64,000 nucleotides of DNA from an uncultured Dokdonia sp. (GTDB lineage: Bacteria; Bacteroidota; Bacteroidia; Flavobacteriales; Flavobacteriaceae): positions 496,001-560,000 of the forward strand of contig NZ_CANMDS010000002.1 of assembly GCF_947496725.1 (NCBI RefSeq), read 5' to 3'. Below are positions 1-8,040 of the stretch, piece by piece. A model generated the notes under the pieces. That model saw only the letters and a program-made list of their open reading frames with translations. It made no database searches and was not told the origin of the DNA. Position numbers and translations under genes: made by a program. Within the stretch, counting starts at the first letter, position 1, and each line of letters begins with the position of its first letter.

Positions 1-1
1 G

Positions 2-1588
2 CGTGGTCGTATGGTAAAGCACATTGATGATTATCCTACAATGCACAATGACCCTTGGGACAATAAATTTAAGGGTAGTAATCCTCGCGATATTGAAGCT
101 CGTTATGAGAAACAAGCGCGCACAGGTTACGTACATCAGGCAGATAGTCGTCACTTTTTTGTAGATGACGTAGATCACCCGTACAATGAGACAAAACGTT
201 TTGACTGGATACGTGGGTACCACGTAGGAGGGCGTTCTATTATGTGGGGAAGACAGAGTTATAGACTGTCTGATATAGATTTTGAAGCAAATAAAAAAGA
301 AGGCATAGCTGTAGACTGGCCAGTACGTTACAAAGATATCTCACCTTGGTATGATAAGGTAGAGGAGTATATCTCTGTATCTGGAGAAAAATTAGGTCTT
401 GATGTATTACCAGACGGAAAGTTTTCTCCTCCTATGGAGCTTAATTGTGTAGAAGAGGTTCTTAAAAAGAATATGGCCGAAAATTATAAAGACGGTCGTC
501 TTCTTACTATAGGTCGTGTGGCGCATATCACAGGTTCAAAAACCTATGATGGTCGTTCTGCTTGCCAGTTTAGAAATCGCTGTATGAGAGGATGTCCTTT
601 TGGAGGATATTTCTCAAGTAACTCATCTACACTTCCAGCTGCAGAGCGTACAGGAAATATGACATTACGTCCATTTTCTATCGTAACAGAAGTTATATAT
701 GATGATGCTACAGGAAAAGCTACTGGAGTAAAAGTGGTAGACCAAGAGACAAATGAAAAGTTAGAGTTTAAATCTAAAGTCGTTTTCCTTTGTGCATCTG
801 CTATAGCATCTGCAAGTATACTTATGCAATCTAAGAGTGACCGTTTCCCTAATGGTATGGGTAATGACTCTGGAGAGCTAGGGCACAACTTAATGGATCA
901 CCACTTTAAAGCGGGAGCTACTGCAAAGTGGGATGGAGATCTAGATAAATATTATAAAGGACGTCGCCCTAACGGGATTTACATACCTCGTTTTAGAAAC
1001 ATAGGAGGAGTAACAGACCAAAAAACCTTTAAGCGTGGTTACGGTTATCAAGGTGGTGCTGGTCGTGGTGATTATCAACCTCAAATTGCAGAGGCAGGAT
1101 ATGGCGCAGGACTTAAAAAAGCAATTCAAGAACCAGGAGGATGGACAATAGGTCTTATGGGCTTTGGAGAGTGTCTTCCTTACCACGAGAATAAAATGAC
1201 CCTAGATTATAATGATCTTGATAAATGGGGATTACCTAAGGTAAACTTTGATGCAGAGTGGAAAGAAAACGAGTGGGAAATGCGTAGGGATATGATTGCA
1301 AGTGCAAAAGATATGCTTAAAAATGCCGGCTTTAAAGATATCCAGACTATGGATGACCCAAGTGCACCAGGTAACGGAATACACGAGATGGGAACCGCAC
1401 GTATGGGTCGTGACCCAAAAACATCTGTTTGTAATGGTAATAACCAGCTACACGCAGTACCTAATGTATATGTGACAGATGGAGCGTTTATGACCTCTGC
1501 AAGTTGTGTAAACCCATCACTTACTTATATGGCTTTTAGTGCACGTGCTGCAAATCACGCTGCCGCTCAAATTAAAAAAGAAGCATAA
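2..1588 (+). CDS. GMC-family oxidoreductase, large (FAD) subunit, 5' truncated by the window
   Basis: FAD-dependent dehydrogenase of the glucose-methanol-choline family, of the type that partners a gluconate 2-dehydrogenase subunit 3. The reading frame is open to the left edge; the residues before the first ATG (R-G-R at 2-10) look like the end of the first FAD-binding strand, so the true start lies upstream. About 525 residues are visible. They include a cysteine-rich stretch (CQFRNRCMRGCP, about residues 185-196) typical of this subgroup and the GMC C-terminal domain with HEMGTARMG (from about 458) and N501-P of the catalytic region. The next gene starts one base after the stop, and the small subunit there carries a Tat signal, so the complex probably works in the periplasm. 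The substrate cannot be read from sequence; a sugar or sugar alcohol is likely. Confidence 0.9.
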   Translation, partial: RGRMVKHIDDYPTMHNDPWDNKFKGSNPRDIEARYEKQARTGYVHQADSRHFFVDDVDHPYNETKRFDWIRGYHVGGRSIMWGRQSYRLSDIDFEANKKEGIAVDWPVRYKDISPWYDKVEEYISVSGEKLGLDVLPDGKFSPPMELNCVEEVLKKNMAENYKDGRLLTIGRVAHITGSKTYDGRSACQFRNRCMRGCPFGGYFSSNSSTLPAAERTGNMTLRPFSIVTEVIYDDATGKATGVKVVDQETNEKLEFKSKVVFLCASAIASASILMQSKSDRFPNGMGNDSGELGHNLMDHHFKAGATAKWDGDLDKYYKGRRPNGIYIPRFRNIGGVTDQKTFKRGYGYQGGAGRGDYQPQIAEAGYGAGLKKAIQEPGGWTIGLMGFGECLPYHENKMTLDYNDLDKWGLPKVNFDAEWKENEWEMRRDMIASAKDMLKNAGFKDIQTMDDPSAPGNGIHEMGTARMGRDPKTSVCNGNNQLHAVPNVYVTDGAFMTSASCVNPSLTYMAFSARAANHAAAQIKKEA

Positions 1589-1589
1589 G

Positions 1590-2234
1590 ATGAAAAGAAG
1601 ACAATTAATAAAGAACTTAGGATTAGGTGGAGTGGCGCTCGTTGCAACACCTACAGTATTAAGCCTATTACAAAGCTGTAAAGCAGACGGGCCAGTGTTT
1701 GAACCTGTGTTTATTAATAACTCACAAGGTAAAGCGCTTCGTCATATTGTAGATCTTATCATCCCGTCAGACCAGGCGATACCAGGAGCTGTAGATGTAG
1801 GTGTGCATAAATTTATAGATAGCTACTGGAATGAAGTAATTACTTTAGAAAATCAAGCCCAACTTAAAGGAGGTTTTGATGCGCTAGAAAATAGATTGCA
1901 AGATGCAACTGGTAAAACTTTTGAAGATGCAGAAGCCGAAGATTATGACAAGCTACTAGCCAAATATCTAAATGCTTCAAAAGAACAAGAAGAGGTCTTT
2001 AATAAAAGTCTAGGAGAGTATTACCAAGCATACCAGAGAGACAAGACTGTAAAGGTAGATCCAGATGCTGGCGCTTTTAGTTTACTACAAAACGTAAGAG
2101 GTATGACTATCTGGGGGTGGAAAACTTCAGAAGAGATAGGAGAAAACGTACTTGCTTATGAGCCTATTCCGGGACAGCAAATAGGTTGCTTGCCAGTAGA
2201 GGAAGCAACAGGAGGAAAAGCATACTCACTGTAA
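1590..2234 (+). CDS. Gluconate 2-dehydrogenase subunit 3-like protein (Tat lipoprotein)
   Basis: Small subunit of a GMC-type membrane dehydrogenase, 214 aa. The N-terminus MKRRQLIKNLGLGG is a twin-arginine signal, followed by a hydrophobic stretch ending in LLQSC, so Cys30 is a plausible lipobox cysteine. The rest matches the subunit-3 fold as I remember it (LRHIVDLIIPSD near residue 50; TIWGWKTSEEIGENVLAYEPIPGQ near the end). I chose the ATG at 1590, one base after the stop of the oxidoreductase, because it places the RR signal at the N-terminus; an upstream in-frame ATG at 1539 would add 17 residues that overlap the previous gene. In this family the small subunit is exported by Tat and carries the FAD subunit with it. 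Confidence 0.87.
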   Translation: MKRRQLIKNLGLGGVALVATPTVLSLLQSCKADGPVFEPVFINNSQGKALRHIVDLIIPSDQAIPGAVDVGVHKFIDSYWNEVITLENQAQLKGGFDALENRLQDATGKTFEDAEAEDYDKLLAKYLNASKEQEEVFNKSLGEYYQAYQRDKTVKVDPDAGAFSLLQNVRGMTIWGWKTSEEIGENVLAYEPIPGQQIGCLPVEEATGGKAYSL

Positions 2235-2238
2235 TTAT

Positions 2239-3186
2239 ATGGACAGAAGAAAATTTATACAAAAAGGAGCTCTCACGGGTTCCTTTTTAGGTTTAGGGAC
2301 TGTAGGTATACACGCTATGGATGCGGTTGTGAGAGATTCCGCTTTCGCGAAAGCGGAAACAGAACCACACACTTTTAATCTCAACTATGCCCCGCACATA
2401 GGGATGTTTAAAGAGCTCGCTGGCGAAAATGTTATAGATCAGCTCAACTTTATGGCAGATCAAGGCTTTACCGCCTTTGAAGATAATGAGATGCGCAATC
2501 GCCCCATTGACGAACAAGAAGCAATAGCAGAGGTGATGCGTAGGCGTGGTCTTACTATGGGCGTTTTTGTGGCTCATAAAATACACTGGACAAAGCCAAA
2601 CCTAGCGAGCGGAAAACAAGAATGGCGTGAGGAGTTTCTGGCAGATATTAAGAGCTCTATTGAGGTAGCAAAACGTGTAAATGCAAAATGGATGACCGTG
2701 GTACCTGGTCACGTAGACTTGCGTCAGAATATTGATTTTCAGACGGCAAATGTAGTAGAGAGCCTTAGACAAGCAAGCGCCTTACTAGAACCGCACGGCA
2801 TTGTGATGGTGCTGGAGCCACTCAATTTTAGAAATCACCCAGGACTCTTTTTATCTAAGTCACCACAAGCATATCAAATTTGTAAAGCTGTAAATAGTTC
2901 GTCGTGCAAGATTCTTTTTGACATCTACCACCAGCAAATTCAAGAAGGAAATTTAATCCCAAATATAGAACAATGCTGGGACGAGATTGCTTATTTCCAG
3001 ATAGGAGATAACCCAGGACGCAATGAGCCTACCTCTGGTGAGATTAACTACAAAAATGTATTTAAATACATACACAGTCGTGGTTTCAAAGGAGTTTTAG
3101 GAATGGAACACGGTAACAGTATAGAAGGAAAAGAGGGCGAGCAGCGTGTGATAGATGCGTATGTGGAGAGTGATCAGTTTTTGTAA
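2239..3186 (+). CDS. Sugar phosphate isomerase/epimerase, hydroxypyruvate isomerase-like (Tat exported)
   Basis: TIM-barrel protein of the xylose-isomerase-like superfamily, 315 aa. MDRRKFIQKGALTGSFLG is a twin-arginine signal. The blocks VLEPLNFRNHPGLFL, LFDIYHQQI, IGDNPGRNEPTSGEINY and GMEHG resemble hydroxypyruvate isomerase and supply the usual Glu/Asp/His/Glu metal ligands. It follows the dehydrogenase subunits by 4 bases and ends the cluster, so it probably acts on the same sugar or oxidised sugar in the periplasm. Whether it truly isomerises hydroxypyruvate is doubtful given the export signal. Just after the signal, a copy of the 14-bp palindrome (2341-2354) encodes A-F-A-K-A between the signal and the mature domain. 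Confidence 0.85.
   Translation: MDRRKFIQKGALTGSFLGLGTVGIHAMDAVVRDSAFAKAETEPHTFNLNYAPHIGMFKELAGENVIDQLNFMADQGFTAFEDNEMRNRPIDEQEAIAEVMRRRGLTMGVFVAHKIHWTKPNLASGKQEWREEFLADIKSSIEVAKRVNAKWMTVVPGHVDLRQNIDFQTANVVESLRQASALLEPHGIVMVLEPLNFRNHPGLFLSKSPQAYQICKAVNSSSCKILFDIYHQQIQEGNLIPNIEQCWDEIAYFQIGDNPGRNEPTSGEINYKNVFKYIHSRGFKGVLGMEHGNSIEGKEGEQRVIDAYVESDQFL
2341..2354. repeat. Palindrome copy 1 (coding)
   Basis: Exact GCTTTCGCGAAAGC inside the hydroxypyruvate isomerase-like gene, encoding AFAKA. The arms extend symmetrically as TTCC...GGAA, giving a 22-bp palindrome. Confidence 0.97.
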
Positions 3187-3225
3187 ATCTGTATATTTAA
3201 TAATAATACAATCAGAATCTCTTCG

Positions 3226-3260
3226 TTTGATAACGGAGTGTGCAGGATTTACTACTTTTA
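3226..3260 (+). promoter_or_regulatory. Putative Bacteroidota promoter of ftsX
   Basis: TTTG at 3226-3229 and TACTTTTA at 3253-3260 are 23 bases apart, close to the Bacteroidota -33 (TTTG) / -7 (TAnnTTTG) pattern. The gap to the ATG is 16 bases. Predicted from sequence only. Confidence 0.45.
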
Positions 3261-3276
3261 CTCAAAACCCTAGCAA

Positions 3277-4155
3277 ATGAGTTCATCTTTTGAAAAATAC
3301 CAGAAAAGACGATTAATTACCTCCTATTTTTCGGTGGTGATTAGTATTGCTTTGGTTCTTTTTCTATTGGGGATTTTGGGGTTACTTGTCCTCAATACCA
3401 AGAAGGTAGCAGATTATTTTAAGGAGACTATTGCCGTAGGTGTTTATTTTAAAGACACTGCAAAAGATGTGGAGATGAAACAGCTAGAGAAAACACTTTC
3501 TCTTGCAGCGTACACAAAATCTATAAAATTTGTTTCAAAAGAAGAGGCTGCGGCAGCTCATAGTGAAGCCTTGGGAGAAAACTTTGTAGATTACCTTGGT
3601 GAGAACCCGCTTCAAAATAGCATAGACTTATACCTCAATGCAGATTATGTATCTGCAGAGAAGGTAGAAGAAATAGCAAACGAGATTGCATCAAAAGACT
3701 TTGTAGAAGAAGTAACTTATGATAAACCTCTCATATCATTGCTTAACGATAATATCAAAAAAATAAGCCTGTGGATACTCATTATCTCTGGCATATTTAC
3801 GTTTATCGCAGTACTGCTTATCAATAGCTCTATACGACTATCTGTGTATGCAAAGCGTTTTACAATAAAGACAATGCAAATGGTAGGTGCGACAAAACGT
3901 TTTATAAGACGTCCCTTTGTATGGAAGAGTGTGCGCCTAGGCATTATAGGTGCGCTTATCGCTATAGCAGGTATGGCAGGAGTGCTGTATTACGCAAATA
4001 AAGCATTTCCGCAACTCACATTACTAGATGACCCGCTTGTACTAGGAGCATTATTTGGAGGTGTGTTTTTAATGGGAATACTCATTACTTGGTTTAGTAC
4101 CTTTCTGGCAACACAACGTTTCTTAAATTTGCGCACAGACGAGCTATACTACTAG
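3277..4155 (+). CDS. ftsX: Cell division protein FtsX (ABC transporter permease-like)
   Basis: Membrane partner of the FtsE ATPase; in other bacteria the complex activates peptidoglycan hydrolases at the septum. The 292-aa protein has the FtsX layout: a cytoplasmic N-terminus (SSSFEKYQKRRL), a first membrane helix at about 20-42, a periplasmic domain (about 43-160), then three membrane helices, with the MKTMQMVGATKRFIRRPF-like cytoplasmic loop near residue 205 that contacts FtsE. ftsE is not nearby in this window. It heads a same-strand set with DUF3098, uppP and truB, an order I recall as conserved in Flavobacteriia. Confidence 0.93.
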   Translation: MSSSFEKYQKRRLITSYFSVVISIALVLFLLGILGLLVLNTKKVADYFKETIAVGVYFKDTAKDVEMKQLEKTLSLAAYTKSIKFVSKEEAAAAHSEALGENFVDYLGENPLQNSIDLYLNADYVSAEKVEEIANEIASKDFVEEVTYDKPLISLLNDNIKKISLWILIISGIFTFIAVLLINSSIRLSVYAKRFTIKTMQMVGATKRFIRRPFVWKSVRLGIIGALIAIAGMAGVLYYANKAFPQLTLLDDPLVLGALFGGVFLMGILITWFSTFLATQRFLNLRTDELYY

Positions 4156-4174
4156 CCGAATTAGTAGATGTATT

Positions 4175-4438
4175 ATGGGAGAACAAAAACGTAAAGAAGT
4201 ATCAAAACAAACTACCGAATTTATATTTGGGAAGAAAAATTTTACGTGGATGCTTATAGGCCTTGGAGTTATAGCCTTAGGTTTTATACTTATGTCTGGA
4301 GGAGGTAGTGATGACCCTAATGTGTTTAACCCAGAGATTTACTCTTGGAGACGCATACGTCTTGCCCCAGCAGTAATACTTATAGGTTTTGGTATAGAAG
4401 TATATGCCATCTTATTAAATCCTAATAAAGGTAAGTAA
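4175..4438 (+). CDS. DUF3098 family membrane protein
   Basis: 87-aa protein with a charged N-terminus (MGEQKRKEVSKQTTEFIFGKKNFTW), a membrane helix (about 26-42), a short loop with MSGGGSDDPNVFNPEIYSWRRI, and a second helix (about 62-80). This matches the DUF3098 family, which in Flavobacteriia sits between ftsX and uppP. Function unknown; the neighbourhood suggests a role in the division/cell-wall membrane machinery. Confidence 0.85.
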   Translation: MGEQKRKEVSKQTTEFIFGKKNFTWMLIGLGVIALGFILMSGGGSDDPNVFNPEIYSWRRIRLAPAVILIGFGIEVYAILLNPNKGK

Positions 4439-4441
4439 CAC

Positions 4442-4471
4442 TTGCCGCTTATAACTACAGTTTTATCTTTG
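4442..4471 (+). promoter_or_regulatory. Putative promoter of uppP, near-leaderless
   Basis: TTG at 4442 and a perfect -7 box TATCTTTG at 4464-4471 are separated by 19 bases. The ATG of uppP begins only 4 bases after the box, so the predicted transcript would start at or within a base or two of the start codon. Confidence 0.5.
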
Positions 4472-4475
4472 CCCT

Positions 4476-5270
4476 ATGAATAATCTTGACGCATTTATCC
4501 TTGGTGTCATTCAAGGACTCACAGAGTTTTTACCTGTTTCATCTAGTGGGCACCTCGAGCTAGGTAAAGCCATACTAGGAGATACTTCTGTACCAGAAGA
4601 GAGCCTTATGTTTACCGTAGTGGTACATTTTGCAACAGCACTTTCTACCATCGTAGTTTTTAGAAAAGATATCATAGAAATTCTAAGCGGATTGTTTTCA
4701 TTCCAGTGGAATGAAGAAACACAATTTTCGGCAAAAATTGTCTTGTCAATGATACCTGCAGTTATTGTAGGGCTCTTTTTTGAGGAGCAACTAGAAGCAC
4801 TTTTTGGTGGAAATATTATGCTTGTAGGCTGTATGCTGCTTGTGACAGCTGTACTACTATACTTTGCAGATAGAGCAAAAGACACTCAAAAGAATGTAAC
4901 TTTTTCAAATGCATTTATAATTGGCGTTTCTCAAGCAGTTGCTATGATACCTGGTATCTCACGAAGTGGAGCGACTATATCTACCTCTGTATTACTGGGT
5001 AATGATAAGAGTAAGGCAGCACGTTTTTCGTTTTTAATGGTGATTCCACTTATTTTTGGAAAAATTGCAAAGGACCTTATGGACGGTGCAATTACGACTC
5101 AAACAGGTAATGTCTCTGTACTAGTGATAGGTTTTATATCTGCCTTTGTTGCGGGACTTATAGCCTGCACCTGGATGATAAAACTTGTGAAGAAAAGTAA
5201 ACTCTCTTGGTTTGCTATATACTGCCTCATTGTAGGAGTTATTGCGATAGGTTTCTCACTTTATAACTAA
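4476..5270 (+). CDS. uppP: Undecaprenyl-diphosphate phosphatase UppP (BacA)
   Basis: Recycles the lipid carrier for cell-wall synthesis by removing one phosphate from undecaprenyl diphosphate; integral inner-membrane enzyme. The 264-aa protein carries both family signatures: GLTEFLPVSSSGH at residues 14-26 (Glu17 and the serine cluster) and PGISRSGATIS at 159-169 (Arg163). Multiple hydrophobic helices fill the rest. It also underlies intrinsic bacitracin tolerance. It is 4 bases upstream of truB and may have its own promoter within the operon. Confidence 0.96.
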   Translation: MNNLDAFILGVIQGLTEFLPVSSSGHLELGKAILGDTSVPEESLMFTVVVHFATALSTIVVFRKDIIEILSGLFSFQWNEETQFSAKIVLSMIPAVIVGLFFEEQLEALFGGNIMLVGCMLLVTAVLLYFADRAKDTQKNVTFSNAFIIGVSQAVAMIPGISRSGATISTSVLLGNDKSKAARFSFLMVIPLIFGKIAKDLMDGAITTQTGNVSVLVIGFISAFVAGLIACTWMIKLVKKSKLSWFAIYCLIVGVIAIGFSLYN

Positions 5271-5274
5271 GTCT

Positions 5275-6000
5275 ATGTCTAAGATAACGAGCCTTACAGA
5301 TCAAGATTTTAGAGATGGCCAAGTGCTTATTTTTGACAAGCCTCTTGAGTGGACTTCCTTCCAGCTAGTAAACAAAGTGCGCTGGCTTATACGTAAGAAC
5401 CGAAACATAAAAAAGATCAAAGTAGGGCACGCAGGCACACTAGACCCGCTAGCTACTGGTCTTATGATTATATGTACAGGTAAGTTTACAAAGCGTCTAC
5501 ACGAGTTTATGGGTCAGGAGAAGGAATATACTGGCACCATCACTCTAGGTGGCACCACGCCTAGTTATGACCTGGAGACAGCCATAGATAAAGAATACCC
5601 TACCGAGCATATCACTGAGGAGGATATATACGCTTTCGCGAAAGCGTATCAAGGAAAAATAATGCAGCGTCCACCTGTATTTTCGGCACTGAAGAAAGAA
5701 GGGAAGCGTCTGTATGAGTTTGCAAGAGCAGGTGAGGAAGTAGAAATTCCGAAGCGAGAGATACACATCTCATCTTTTGAAATCACACGCATTGAAATGC
5801 CCGAAGTAGATTTTAAAGTAAGCTGCAGTAAAGGTACTTATATACGATCACTAGCGTTCGATTTTGGAGAAGGGCTTAAAAGTGGTGCCCACCTTACGGC
5901 GCTTAGAAGAACCAAAATAGGCGACTATAGCGTAGATAATGCACACCTACTAGATGACTTTATAAGAGACATTACGCAGAGCAATCCTGCCGATATCTAG
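5275..6000 (+). CDS. truB: tRNA pseudouridine(55) synthase TruB
   Basis: Makes pseudouridine-55 in the T-loop of tRNAs. The 241-aa protein has the catalytic motif GHAGTLDPLATG with Asp57, the N-terminal block LIFDKPLEWTSFQLVNKVR, and the SKGTYIRSLAFDFGE motif near residue 190. It lacks a long C-terminal PUA domain, as is common in short TruB forms. A palindrome copy (5632-5645) encodes AFAKA within a helix just before QGKIMQRPPVFSALK, at a position where other TruBs vary. Last gene of the ftsX operon; a hairpin follows. Confidence 0.95.
   Translation: MSKITSLTDQDFRDGQVLIFDKPLEWTSFQLVNKVRWLIRKNRNIKKIKVGHAGTLDPLATGLMIICTGKFTKRLHEFMGQEKEYTGTITLGGTTPSYDLETAIDKEYPTEHITEEDIYAFAKAYQGKIMQRPPVFSALKKEGKRLYEFARAGEEVEIPKREIHISSFEITRIEMPEVDFKVSCSKGTYIRSLAFDFGEGLKSGAHLTALRRTKIGDYSVDNAHLLDDFIRDITQSNPADI
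5632..5645. repeat. Palindrome copy 2 (coding, truB)
   Basis: Exact GCTTTCGCGAAAGC with symmetric TAC...GTA arms, encoding AFAKA near residue 120 of TruB. Confidence 0.97.
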
Positions 6001-6016
6001 AGGCGCGCCACCTACG

Positions 6017-6033
6017 AGCCATAACTTATGGCT
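6017..6033 (+). terminator. Probable terminator after truB
   Basis: AGCCATAA/TTATGGCT inverted repeat with a very short loop, followed by TATTTTTTG. It ends the ftsX-truB operon. Confidence 0.55.
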
Positions 6034-6058
6034 TATTTTTTGTAACTTTTAAATACCT

Positions 6059-6772
6059 ATGAAATTATCCCCATCAGATAAGGCACTACTCATTACCGTT
6101 TTTGGAGCGAGTTTTCTAGTGCTTGTATTTTTCTTTTTGGGAGTAAAACCATATCAGGGTGAGATAGCAGAGGAGTTTATAGAAATACCCGTTATTACCC
6201 AAAATCTAGAAGAACCGGAGGAAGAAACCAAAACACCTGTACAGCAAAGAACTCGCATATCTAACAGAGCATACAACTCAAGTGAATTATCTAAAGCGCT
6301 GCAAGAAGAGGATGAGATAAGAAAGGTCATTGCACAGCGCCAGCAAAGCAGTGTTGAAAATCTTAATGAGCGCACAAATAATCAACTCAACGCCCTGCAA
6401 GAGGCTAGAGAAGCTGCTCTAGAAGAAAAGAAGAAAGAAGTACAAGCTACAATAGAGGCAAGGGAGGATGCTAGAGGTATTAAGAAAAAGAGCGCTTACA
6501 GACAGAGTACTGTTTCTTATAACTTAGTAGGTCGTACAGCTATTGCTTTACCTAACCCCGTGTATACTTGTGACGCTTTTGGGAAGGTGGTCATAAATAT
6601 TACTGTAAATGATAAGGGAGTTATTGTAAAAAAAACGTTTAATAAAAATGCTTCTTCAAGCGCAAATGGATGCCTTATAGATCAGGCTATGAAATATTTA
6701 AACAGAGCGTACTTTGATAAAGGAACAAAAGCCACACAGCTAGGCAGTGTGACTTTTGATTTTCAAGGATAA
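6059..6772 (+). CDS. Membrane-anchored TonB-like protein
   Basis: 237-aa protein with one N-terminal membrane anchor (about residues 10-30, LLITVFGASFLVLVFFFLG), a Glu/Gln/Arg-rich, probably coiled-coil middle (about 50-150), and a C-terminal domain (about 155-237) with a cysteine pair (YTCDAFGKVVINITVNDKGVIV ... NGCLIDQAMKYLN) resembling the TonB C-terminal fold. This is the layout of a protein spanning the periplasm towards an outer-membrane partner. I cannot tell whether it energises receptors; there is no ExbB/ExbD beside it. Close in genes of this type is the label energy transducer TonB. Confidence 0.6.
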   Translation: MKLSPSDKALLITVFGASFLVLVFFFLGVKPYQGEIAEEFIEIPVITQNLEEPEEETKTPVQQRTRISNRAYNSSELSKALQEEDEIRKVIAQRQQSSVENLNERTNNQLNALQEAREAALEEKKKEVQATIEAREDARGIKKKSAYRQSTVSYNLVGRTAIALPNPVYTCDAFGKVVINITVNDKGVIVKKTFNKNASSSANGCLIDQAMKYLNRAYFDKGTKATQLGSVTFDFQG

Positions 6773-6779
6773 GCTTAAT

Positions 6780-7400
6780 CTACTTTAATAGATGAAGTAA
6801 ATCTTCTACAGTGTTCTGGCCTTTGTCTTTATTATACCACACTTGTAAGTCTTGTTTAAACTCTGGTGTGAGTTTGCCGTGAGCTTCTTTATAATCATTT
6901 ACCATTTTTGTAGCTTCAGATGGACGTGGTCCCCAGTCTCCAAGTACTTCTTGAGTTTCATTGTCAAAGGCAATAAGTCTTGGGATAGACCGACCACCGT
7001 TGTATAAAAAGCGATCCATAAGCTCAAGATTTTCATCTCTTAGAATGACCTTAAAGTCAATGTTAGGGTTGAGGTCTGCAAACTTTTGCATTACAGGCAT
7101 TGTTTGTGCCGCGTCACCACACCAGCTTTCTGTTAGTACAAGCCAATTGGTTTTATTGTCATATTGCTTTATTGCGTTTTGAGCTTCTTCAGACAGTTTT
7201 ATAGTCTTATCTAGACGCTTCATACGTTTGTGATTGAGCATTGTATAGTTGTGCAATGCCTCTGTGACTTCTGGACCTGTATTTGTACCTTCTAGGGCGT
7301 GAGTTTCTGTAAGTACTCTATAATCTTGGTAAGAGATTGCCTCAGAGAGACTTTCTGTTACTAGTTGTGCTGTTGTTTTTTGCATAGTTTCCATAGCCAT
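6780..7400 (-). CDS. Thioredoxin-like family protein with a single active-site cysteine
   Basis: 206-aa cytoplasmic protein with a thioredoxin fold in its middle (LVLTESWCGDAAQTMPVMQKFADLNPNIDFKVILRDENLELMDRFL) followed by the cis-proline loop RSIPRLIAFD. The redox motif is WCGDA, so the second cysteine of CxxC is replaced by alanine; simple dithiol-disulfide exchange is therefore unlikely. Related thioredoxin-fold proteins with WCGD(C/A) are common in Bacteroidota. It is divergently transcribed from tag across a 62-bp gap, and it is convergent with the TonB-like gene, with only 7 bases between them. Confidence 0.8.
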   Translation of the reverse strand: MAMETMQKTTAQLVTESLSEAISYQDYRVLTETHALEGTNTGPEVTEALHNYTMLNHKRMKRLDKTIKLSEEAQNAIKQYDNKTNWLVLTESWCGDAAQTMPVMQKFADLNPNIDFKVILRDENLELMDRFLYNGGRSIPRLIAFDNETQEVLGDWGPRPSEATKMVNDYKEAHGKLTPEFKQDLQVWYNKDKGQNTVEDLLHLLK

Positions 7401-7428
7401 TATGTCGCAGGCTTTACTACAAACTTAC

Positions 7429-7436
7429 TATCTTTC
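7429..7436 (+). promoter_or_regulatory. Putative -7 box of tag
   Basis: TATCTTTC, one base off TAnnTTTG, 26 bases before the tag ATG in the divergent gap. Confidence 0.35.
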
Positions 7437-7462
7437 GAGTTAGAAAAACAAATTGTAACCGT

Positions 7463-8032
7463 ATGGAAAAACATAGATGTGGCTGGTGTGTGGGTGATGA
7501 CCTATATGAGGCTTATCACGATAACGAGTGGGGAACTCCGCTTAGGGATGAAGATCTACTCTTTGAGTTTTTGGTTCTTGAGACTTTTCAAGCGGGATTG
7601 AGCTGGATTACAATTTTAAAAAAGAGAGAAAACTTTAGAGTTGCCTTTAATAATTTTGATTACAAGCGCATTGCCGCTTATAAGGAAGATAAAATACAAT
7701 TGCTCCTGCAAGATGCTGGTATTATAAGAAACAAGCTAAAAGTACGTGGTACGGTTACAAATGCAAGGCTGTTTATGGAAATCCAAAAGGAATACGGCAG
7801 TTTTTCAAAATACCTATGGGATTATGTAGATAATACACCCATACAAAATCACTGGAATGATTATAAGGAATGCCCTGCAAATACACCTCTAAGTGATAAA
7901 ATATCTAAAGATCTAAAAAAGAGAGGCTTCAAGTTTGTGGGAAGTACCATTATCTATGCATTTATGCAGGCTATAGGGATGGTAAATGATCACGATGTAA
8001 ACTGTTTTAGGTACAAGATGGTACAAGAGTAG
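7463..8032 (+). CDS. tag: DNA-3-methyladenine glycosylase I
   Basis: Base-excision repair enzyme that removes 3-methyladenine from alkylated DNA. The 189-aa protein is the size of E. coli Tag and aligns with it by eye: CGWC start, AYHDNEWG, ETFQAGLSWITILKKRENFR, DAGIIRNKLKV. The structural zinc ligands of Tag (Cys4, His17, His175, Cys179 in E. coli) are all present at a constant +2 offset: Cys6, His19, His177, Cys181. It ends 8 bases from the convergent aat gene. Single-gene transcript likely. Confidence 0.96.
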   Translation: MEKHRCGWCVGDDLYEAYHDNEWGTPLRDEDLLFEFLVLETFQAGLSWITILKKRENFRVAFNNFDYKRIAAYKEDKIQLLLQDAGIIRNKLKVRGTVTNARLFMEIQKEYGSFSKYLWDYVDNTPIQNHWNDYKECPANTPLSDKISKDLKKRGFKFVGSTIIYAFMQAIGMVNDHDVNCFRYKMVQE

Positions 8033-8040
8033 TAAAGCTA

